The notes below the pieces were generated by a model that saw only the letters and a program-made list of their open reading frames with translations, made no database searches and was not told where the DNA came from. Shown here piece by piece: positions 57,259 through 64,000 of a stretch of 64,000 nucleotides of DNA; the first letter of the stretch is position 1, and each line of letters opens with the position of its first letter. The position numbers and the translations under genes were made by a program. Location: assembly GCA_001574975.1 (NCBI GenBank), contig KQ965870.1, forward strand, positions 1-64,000. The letters are read 5' to 3'. This DNA comes from Gonapodya prolifera JEL478 (taxonomy: Eukaryota > Monoblepharomycota > Monoblepharidomycetes > Monoblepharidales > Gonapodyaceae).

Positions 57259-57363
57259 GCACCTGTCATTTGGAGGCCCATTTTTTCATCACCACGGTCT
57301 CAAAACGAAGTATGTAAACCGCTTTTGTTCGTGTCGCACATATCATATTGGTACATTGTTTAA

Positions 57364-58281
57364 TTACACATTCGAGCTTGGAAACGGGACGATGAGATCA
57401 GCGTTCATGTGCTGTTGAGATGAGTCCACAGTAGTGGCGGCATCCTTGGTGGACGTAGCGCTAAATTTTTGTTTCAGCGTCGAGCCCATGAGCGCTCCTT
57501 TTCCTGAAGGAGTTGTGCTGGTGGGAGCATTTTGAGATGTCCCCTTTGACTCGGCATTTCCCTTCTCGAGCATGATAATGGCCATTACGGTCCCGACAAA
57601 GATAGTCAAGTTGTCCCCCCATGCTCGGGTGATTCCTGAAAGACCGCCCAGGGCTGGAATCAACAACAGAAACCAGGACAGACATCTGACAAACATCAAG
57701 ACAGCCACTTTTGACGCTCTACTGTTCACGTAGGCGCGGACAAACTTTGAAACGTTTGAGCTGTGCGTTATGTGAATTCGAGCCATGTGACAGAAGACTT
57801 GGATCAGCAGAAGACCTGCAAGGAGACCTTGGAGTCCGCTGGTGAGATTGGCCGGGAAAACGGTCACGTCTTTTACGAAATACTGTGCCATGTTTTGGTA
57901 ACATAGAATGATTTCTCGAATGAATCCCGTCACGACTATGAGGGTTGCTGTTGTCCAATTGACCTTCTCGACGATTCCCCTCATGCCGACGACAAGAATG
58001 TCCCCAAAGGACGCCAAGAGCACGGCTTCCAGCGATTGAGTTAGCCAATTGAAACACCTTGCGATCGCGTAGGTTGCTTGTGCACCCGTTGTCGAGGCAT
58101 CCATGTATGTGTAGCCAAACATAAGCACGAATGTGAGAAAATAGCCCGGGGCGATGAGTCTTCCGGACCAAGAGAGAATGGTTTTTGTCTTGTTTGTAAT
58201 CATCAGCTGGTTGTGAACCATGCAGATAGCCGATGTGACAAGTGTCGCACATCGTGTCATCTGGGTTACGGTAGTCGCCAT
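57364..58281 (-). CDS. Multi-pass (about seven-span) membrane protein
   Basis: A single uninterrupted frame from ATG at 58281 gives 305 residues, rare here where most genes have introns. Hydrophobic spans include LVTSAICMVHNQLMI, LIAPGYFLTFVLMFGYTYM, LTQSLEAVLLASFGDILVVG, ATLIVVTGFIREIILCY, LTSGLQGLLAGLLLIQVFCH, VAVLMFVRCLSWFLLLIPAL and NLTIFVGTVMAIIMLEKG. The ~65-residue C-terminal tail is Ser/Thr-rich and hydrophilic. No RGS domain is attached, and I see no clear sequence match to the 7TM-RGS protein at 27.8 kb. It may be a receptor-like or other integral membrane protein; function unknown. The next gene, 748 bases away and divergent, is a paralogue of the transferase-like gene that neighbours the 7TM-RGS gene. 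Confidence 0.65.
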   Translation of the reverse strand: MATTVTQMTRCATLVTSAICMVHNQLMITNKTKTILSWSGRLIAPGYFLTFVLMFGYTYMDASTTGAQATYAIARCFNWLTQSLEAVLLASFGDILVVGMRGIVEKVNWTTATLIVVTGFIREIILCYQNMAQYFVKDVTVFPANLTSGLQGLLAGLLLIQVFCHMARIHITHSSNVSKFVRAYVNSRASKVAVLMFVRCLSWFLLLIPALGGLSGITRAWGDNLTIFVGTVMAIIMLEKGNAESKGTSQNAPTSTTPSGKGALMGSTLKQKFSATSTKDAATTVDSSQQHMNADLIVPFPSSNV

Positions 58282-59029
58282 TGTGATTGATGCTTAGCGG
58301 CTCAGCTGAAGTGATGATTTCGCAGGAATGATCGAGAGTAGCGATAGTGGTCTAACTGGCAAGAACGTGCGTTTGACTGATTAGCGATGGCTCATGTAGA
58401 TTCAAGCAACAAAGGCGTACAGAGTTTGGTTGGGAGCTTTATTGAGCGAGCGGGGGAGGATGGACGGTGGCTGGATTCATTCGCCAACCTCTCAGTCTGT
58501 GGTCCGATCAACCAGGTAGCAACACGCTCAAATGGGGATTAATACCTGTTGATTCTGTGTTATGCTGCTCTCTTCGATATCCTTGCGGACTTCGTGTAGT
58601 CAAAGAAGCCCAGGCATGGCGATTTTGCAAAAAATGTTCTCATACATGGCAACATCGGCATTATTTTTAATTAAACCACTATTTGGATGGATACTGCGAC
58701 TTTCCATTCAAACAAAACTTTCCAACTCTGTCACGGGAATATTCACGGACTGGTTTAGAGAGATGTGGCGCACTGCACAGTGAGTTCAGTTATGGTTTGG
58801 AAGGCATGTTGTAAAATCACCCAACAGCCTTGCTCCACAGAACTATCAAGTTACTTTGACTTTTCATTGTTTTTCGAATGTGGTTAGAAGTACAAAGCTG
58901 CCCTCTTTACTGCGGACTGAATGGTGAAGTAGAACGACCTTTTGGGAGACCAATTCAACCAGACTGGCAAGGCACAGCACCAGGATCGAGCGGGCGTCGT
59001 GATACGACTGAACGCCAAGAGGGAAAGAG
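58282..59029. other. Divergent intergenic region, no gene seen
   Basis: About 750 bases between the divergent multi-pass protein and the transferase-like paralogue. No supported exon. Confidence 0.5.
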
Positions 59030-60764
59030 ATGGGTTCCGAGGTGTTGGAGATGGAAGGGATGGTGCAGGATGGGGGCCAGGTTGAGGGGACTGGAACGAC
59101 CGATGGCGCGACAGGCGTGGAACAATGGTCAGTCGGAGTGTGGGCGGCTGGCCATGCGCGTGTTGCTGTCGGGCTGTTGGTGGCATTATGCATTGCAGCT
59201 GTTTTCGCGAACGCCTGGTTTTATCACGCCGCAGGACTTGGCGTGGACACGCATAGCGCAGACAGCGTCGGCGTTGTACACTCTGGTGTGGTACATGCAG
59301 ACGTGGATGAAAACGGGCCTCGAATCTTGGAAATGATCCCGCCGACACAATCCAACAATCCCCTCGTCATCGCCCTCTCTCCATCCCCCAATGCGACCCT
59401 CGTTGCCCCTTTCATTCGATCGCTGCGCTTTGCGTGCCCTACCTGCCGCATCGCCCTCATTTCACTTAACGCCTCTGTGTCGCGCCAGACGCCAATATCG
59501 GACACTGACCTCGACAGGCTGTGCTCAGACAACGCGGTCTCAATTTGCCACGCCTCGTACACACCAGACGGTTGGAAAAGCTCGAATTGGTGGTTTCGCC
59601 CTGTTGCGGACTGGATGGACTCGGTGGCGCATGGTACACAACCAAATGACACCTCCTCCCCATTCTTCCCCCTGTCATTCTCCCCCGGCTACGCATCCGA
59701 ACCTTCCGATAATTTCTTTTCTTCCTCTGCTTCGCCACTCGATTCGTCTCTTGTCCTCCTCGCACCAGCGCCAGACACGATTTTTCAGAAGGATCCCTTC
59801 GACCACCCGATGGTTCAGTGGGTCCAGGAGGTGCGCGCGCGCGGTCAAAACGCCCTTGTGTTTGCAAGGGAGGTGACCGCCACGGTGGGAGACGATGCTC
59901 GCGGCGCTACGCGAAGGTGAGTTTGCACACTTGGTGCCACCTTTACTCGGAGGAGTCGAGGGTATAAACGGGTATGGAATAATAACGGCAACGATCCTCC
60001 TTGTGACGCTTCAAGGAGCATGGCGGACAAAATCCAATCTCTTGCTATTGTTGGTTTCTGATTTGTAATTGATGTCTCCCTCGCACCCACTCCGGTACCA
60101 AAACCCAGTGCACTCCTTACATGCCACCCTTCCATTTTTGATCACCTCTCTAATGTCCCCTTATCGTCGTCCGAGGCGCTTCTTGGCACTTGGGGCGGCT
60201 TGCGAAGCTACGTCGGCTGGATGGCGGACCGTATGTCGGCGAAGACTGCATCAGGCTCTAAGCACTCTAGTGGAGACGACGTGAGGGGGTACGCTTGTAG
60301 GGACGTCGAGGGAGAAGGTGAGTCGACATGGGATGGGCAATTGAATGACGTGGTTCTTATCCTCGTCTGCCACATCTACGACATCCTCACATCGTCCAGC
60401 ATCGGCCTTACATCACGCTCTGCTCCGCACGATCATGAAGGATCTACCAGAAGCCTCAGTCACCCCACCTACCTCCTCCAACTCCAGCTCGCGAACACCA
60501 CTGTCGGTCTTCCCCTCGCTTCCGACACCATACCCACCTTTCGTCGCACACCTCGCCTCTCCATTTTCCCATCCGCTCTTCCTTTCCTCTTTTCTACCCC
60601 TCACGGCACAATCTTCTGGGACGGGCGAAATGGTCTATCCTGAGCAAGAAGTGGTGCCCAGGGAGTTGTGGGGACAGGTGGTGGGGGCTGCGGTTGGATG
60701 GAGACGTCAGAGGAGAGTGAGAAAGGATGTGGAGGAATGGTTTGGGGTGCGAAACCACGGTTAG
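59030..60764 (+). CDS. Diverged glycosyltransferase-like membrane protein (paralogue)
   Basis: Three exons (59030-59916, 60109-60317, 60400-60764) encode 486 residues. One membrane span (VGLLVALCIAAVFANAWFY, about residues 45-65) gives type II topology. Blocks line up with the 29563-31282 protein: DTIFQKDPFDHPMVQWVQEV here against DTIVQRDPWQQPVLRWIQER there; EALLGTWGGLRSYVGWMADR against VTMGTFRGMAQYWAEMWEMM; and ASALHHALL against DQGLHNYLL. The key residues differ: DVRD has become PAPD, CSG is missing before the MGT/LGT block, and DQG is ASA. So it keeps the fold outline but has probably lost catalysis, or changed it. It also has a longer Ser/Pro-rich tail. Final residues FGVRNHG. Function unknown. 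Confidence 0.6.
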
Positions 60765-61849
60765 AATTTTGCTGCCCAAAAGCTGATGCCGTTTGTATCA
60801 AGCACGGTTGAGCCAACGGGCAACCAGGGCCACTTATTTATTGTTCAATGATAAGCAATATATGTGGAGGATCTTTCAACGAATTAACTTGATACAAGAA
60901 AATGGTCTGCACGACGTCGCACAGTACTCAGCAATGTCTGTTTCATATTTTTGATAGTGATTTTGAGGATGAATCGATCAGATGGTGCACTTGAATTGGA
61001 ATGTTTGAATTTTTGTTATGGGAACAGCCAGTGCGTCGAGAACTCACTTCTCTTTCCACGTAAACTGTTGCAATGTGCCCAACACCTTCACGTGCATTCA
61101 TTTCAACAGGGGGACGGGAGCCCCTACCGCAGCTGGGAATGAATGGAGCCGTCCGCAACCGAGGCGATGCGAGCCTCTGAACCAAATACGTGTCGCTCTT
61201 TTGGCATTTGATGTGCAACCTCTCACTCTGCCCTGGCTAGTGCCGTGTTTCCGGTGCTATGTTTTTAGCGGTTTCGGATGCCTTGCCGGGAAGCGCGACG
61301 TCAACACGCCACAGGCATTACGCTGTGTGTTGGTGGTATTGGGCAGGAACTCGCATGGGACGAAGGAACGGGGACATCGGTGGGAGCATTTCGTTACATG
61401 TTCCCCTGCACTAACCTGGGGTACACGGTGACTGCTTCCTCGTGGCGTACCCTGGGCACCGTTCGATGCATTTGAACGGCTGAAGTCACTGAGTCCGCCG
61501 TCGGACTTACGATTGGCAGACTCAAGGTTCTGTTATTTCAAATAACCAAACGAATGAAAACACGAGCGACCGATTGAGTGACTGAAACCCGAGAGTTCTG
61601 GTATGCGAGAAGCCTGTTCGATCAGGGTGGACATAGAAAGGGTGTAGAATGCACACACAGGTGACATTTCTATTGCTCCCACACGTGAGATAAGAGTATG
61701 CAAACACTTGTAAAAACAATATATCGCTCATTATAGTCTATAAGTCACTCGGAAAACGTCTCACGTCCGTAATGCAAAGTACTGATCAGCCCAAGTCGGC
61801 ACGTCCCCTCTTCCACCTTCAAGTCCACTCTTCCACCCTCGCATCATCT
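60765..61849. other. Intergenic, no gene seen
   Basis: About 1.1 kb between a plus-strand and a minus-strand gene end. Frames near 61018-61475 are open, but lack recognisable motifs, supported splice sites or biased composition. Largely 3' flanks. Confidence 0.5.
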
Positions 61850-64000
61850 TCACCTCCACCCTTGCATACCCCTGACGTCCTGGCCGTATGCATACGCCTG
61901 CTGCACCTGCTGCCCCTGCGGCCACCTCCCGTTAACGGGGAGCTGGACGGTCTGGAGCTGCTGCATCTGCATGGGCATCTGCGGCATTTGGGGCATTTGC
62001 TGCATGGGCATCTGCAACTGCGCCATCTGCATCTGCATCCCCTGTTGCGGGTACATGCCGTACCCCGGTTGCTGTTGGGGCACTTGCATGGGCACTTGGT
62101 ACGATACGGGCGCGGGTGGGACAGCGACGGGGTGTTGGTAGTACTGCGGCTGTTGCTCGTGGGGTTGCGGTTGGGGTTGTGGAGAAGGTAGCGACTGAAC
62201 TGCAGGCGGGGTCGACATGGGTTTGACGACAGTGGATGCCGTGCGAGGTGTGAGCGACGGGATGGTGCGAGGGTTCGATGCTGGCGGGAGGGGTTGGTCC
62301 GAGACGCATGCGAGGGGGAAGAAGCCTGACGTGGTGGAGCTGAGGTGAATGCCCTGTGATGCGAATTGTTTGGCGGTGGGACAAGAACTCTCATAAGACA
62401 CAGACCCCCCTCAAAAACAATCATCAACACCACACAAAACTCACACTCGCCCACCCATCCGCGAAATGCGCGACGCAGAAAATCTCGTCTCCAACCGCGA
62501 GAGGCAACTCGTCCGGCTGCTGCGGGGAATACGCCGCGGCCACAAACAGCACCTTCTTGACGGGAATACCACCTGACGAGCCCGCCGCGGCCGTCTGCAC
62601 GCGCAGACTCGCTCCCTGCGCCGGAGCCAGAGGCAACGACGCCGTCACGGGAGGCGGGCTGGGCGCCATTACGGTCGCGGGTGACGCCGCGCCGCTCCCA
62701 CTGGCCACGCTTGGGCTTCGCGACGTGGATGTGGACCCCGTCTCTGCGCTCCCTCTCCCCAACTTGCGCCGCTCGACCGCCTCGCGCTCCAACTCCCCAA
62801 CCCTGGCCTCCCGCTCCGCCAACCTGCGCTCCAACTCGCCAATCCTCGCCTCCATCTCCCCCGCCGACCCCTCAGCCGCGTCCGCCACCGCGCGGGCAAG
62901 CTGAGCCTCCTTGGCCGCAATCTCCGCCTTGAACTGAGCCTCCTTTGCCCCCGCGTCCCGCTCGGCCTTGCGCGCGCGGTCCTCGGCGGCCTTTGCCCTC
63001 GCTTCGGCCGCGACGGCACGCGAGGCCGCGTCGGCGGACGAGGATGCCGCAACACGCGCGCGCTCCTCGGCAGCGTCGGCCACGGACCGGGCCTCGCTCG
63101 CCCGGGCTGACGCGGCAGCAAGCGCGGCTTGCATGTCCCCCAACCCGGCCCTCGCCTGAGCCAGGTCCCGTTCCAGCGCCGCCAGTTGGGCGTCCCTCTC
63201 ACCCAACCGCTTGTCCCGGTCCGCAACCACGCGCTCCACCTCCTGCACCCTCGCCTTCGCCCGCGCGACCTCCCCGCTCTCTTCCTCGTCCGCCCTCCTT
63301 ACCGCCTCGGCAAGCTCCCCCGCACGAGCCTCGAGCGCGCGCACTTCGGCCCTCGCCAGCCCGGCCGCGCGCTCGGCCTCGGTTGCGCGCGTCTCGGCGG
63401 CGGCGATGGTTCGCGTGGCGTCGGAAAGTTGGGCTTCGGCGGCGGCGGCGCGGCGTTGGGTTGTGGACAGGAGGGTTTCGGATTCGGCTGCGCGGCGGAG
63501 TACGGAGGCGAGTTCGGCGGCGGAAGAGGAGGAGGAGGAAGTGGAGGAGGAAGTGGAGGAGATTGAAAGGGTCGTTTGAGCAGCCGCAAGCCGGTCCTCG
63601 GCCTCGCGTGCCCTCGCTTCTGCCTGCGCAACCTTTATCTCCAACTCCGCCACGCGCGCGTCTGTCCCTTTTGCTGTTGCTGCACGTGCTTCTGCTTCCT
63701 TTGCAAGGGCCTCGGCTTCGCTCGCCCTCGTCTCAGCCTCATCCGCTCTCCGCCCACGCTCACCCGCCCTCGTCTCAGCCTCATCCGCGCGCTTCTCCGC
63801 CCGTTCCGCCCTCGCCCTGGCCTCCTTGGCCGACCGTTCTGCGTCGTCGAGGCGCAGTTGGAGTGCCGCGAGTGCCGTGGATGATGTACTGGCACCGGTA
63901 CCAGCACCCGCACTGGAACTCGGAGAAGCAGAAGCGGAAGCAGAAGTAGAAGCAGAAGCGGAGATTTGGGCATCCGTCAGCTCCCTCTCCAACCGCGCAA
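61850..64000 (-). CDS. Long Ala/Glu/Arg coiled-coil protein with SH3 domain, 5' end outside window
   Basis: The frame is open through the window edge (…ARLERELTDAQ), so the N-terminus is missing. Residues encoded by 63990-62640 form a long coiled coil of heptad-like Ala/Glu/Arg units (AEARAREAEDRL, AEERARVAASS). A Ser/Thr/Pro linker leads to an SH3 domain: VKKVLFVAAAYSPQQPDELP, LAVGDEIFCVAHFADGWAS and, across the intron (62444-62354), GIHLSSTTSGFFPLACV. The C-terminus is Pro/Gln/Met-rich (YQVPMQVPQQQPGYGMYPQQ and then MQMQMAQLQMPMQQMPQMPQ), of prion-like composition, and ends RGMQGWR. Coiled-coil plus SH3 is typical of actin-patch, endocytic or polarity scaffolds. Stop at 61850. Confidence 0.75.

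Noticed and set aside
60950-61475. 137-residue plus-strand frame with several Cys
   Set aside because: No motif, no signal peptide, no splice sites, and ordinary intergenic composition.
62669-63949. Long Arg/Pro-rich frames on both strands opposite the coiled-coil gene
   Set aside because: GC-rich coding sequence leaves shadow frames open; the Ala/Glu frame has heptads and leads into a clear SH3 domain.

Overview
The window is gene-dense fungal nuclear DNA. It holds about 34 protein genes on both strands, most split by 50-70 nt GT-AG introns, several with a visible CTAAT/CTAAC-like branch site. Fungal markers include a Zn2Cys6 regulator, BFR1, URB2, YPI1 and CMR1. A C2HC zinc-finger protein like ZC2HC1, a family mostly seen in flagellated eukaryotes, together with a secreted trypsin-like protease and a 7TM-RGS protein, makes a zoosporic (chytrid-like) fungus my best guess; that assignment is inference. 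I saw no rRNA, tRNA, CRISPR, integrase, reverse transcriptase or capsid signal. There is one short assembly gap (46813-46859).

Layout. 0-8 kb: a partial coiled-coil gene, a GATA-like small ORF, an atypical OCA/SIW14 phosphatase, a ZC2HC1-like protein, BFR1 and TAF9. 8-17 kb: a Ser/Thr-rich membrane protein, a small secreted Cys-rich protein, an unknown gene with a repeat-loaded intron divergent from the PP1 inhibitor YPI1, an F-box/LRR gene, a trypsin-like protease and a decayed copy of it. 17-24 kb: a PIF1 helicase with a zinc-binding insertion and a short-chain dehydrogenase. 24-31 kb: a mucin-like membrane protein with a 30-bp repeat array and microexons, then a 7TM-RGS protein divergently paired with a glycosyltransferase-like membrane protein. 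31-44 kb: a Zn2Cys6 factor, SOSS-B-like ssDNA-binding protein, bZIP factor, and URB2 in a very GC-rich stretch with a 38-base G run. 44-53 kb: a ~307-bp tandem repeat, a GyrI-like protein, a membrane RING-H2 ligase, CMR1/WDR76 and the DEAD-box helicase DBP10. 53-64 kb: ankyrin protein, 2-oxoglutarate oxygenase, EFM5-type methyltransferase, a second multi-pass membrane protein near a diverged paralogue of the glycosyltransferase-like gene, and a coiled-coil/SH3 gene cut by the window end.

The genes mostly do not form one pathway. Housekeeping groups are visible: ribosome biogenesis (URB2, DBP10), genome maintenance (PIF1, SOSS-B, CMR1) and transcription (TAF9, bZIP, Zn2Cys6). The most coherent possible system is at the cell surface: two loci (27.8-31.3 kb and 57.4-60.8 kb) each put a multi-pass membrane protein divergently next to a single-pass glycosyltransferase-like protein, with mucin-like and secreted Cys-rich proteins elsewhere in the window. 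The second transferase has lost both recognisable acidic motifs. Exon boundaries given were deduced by hand from splice sites and frame agreement; start codons are ATG unless stated.
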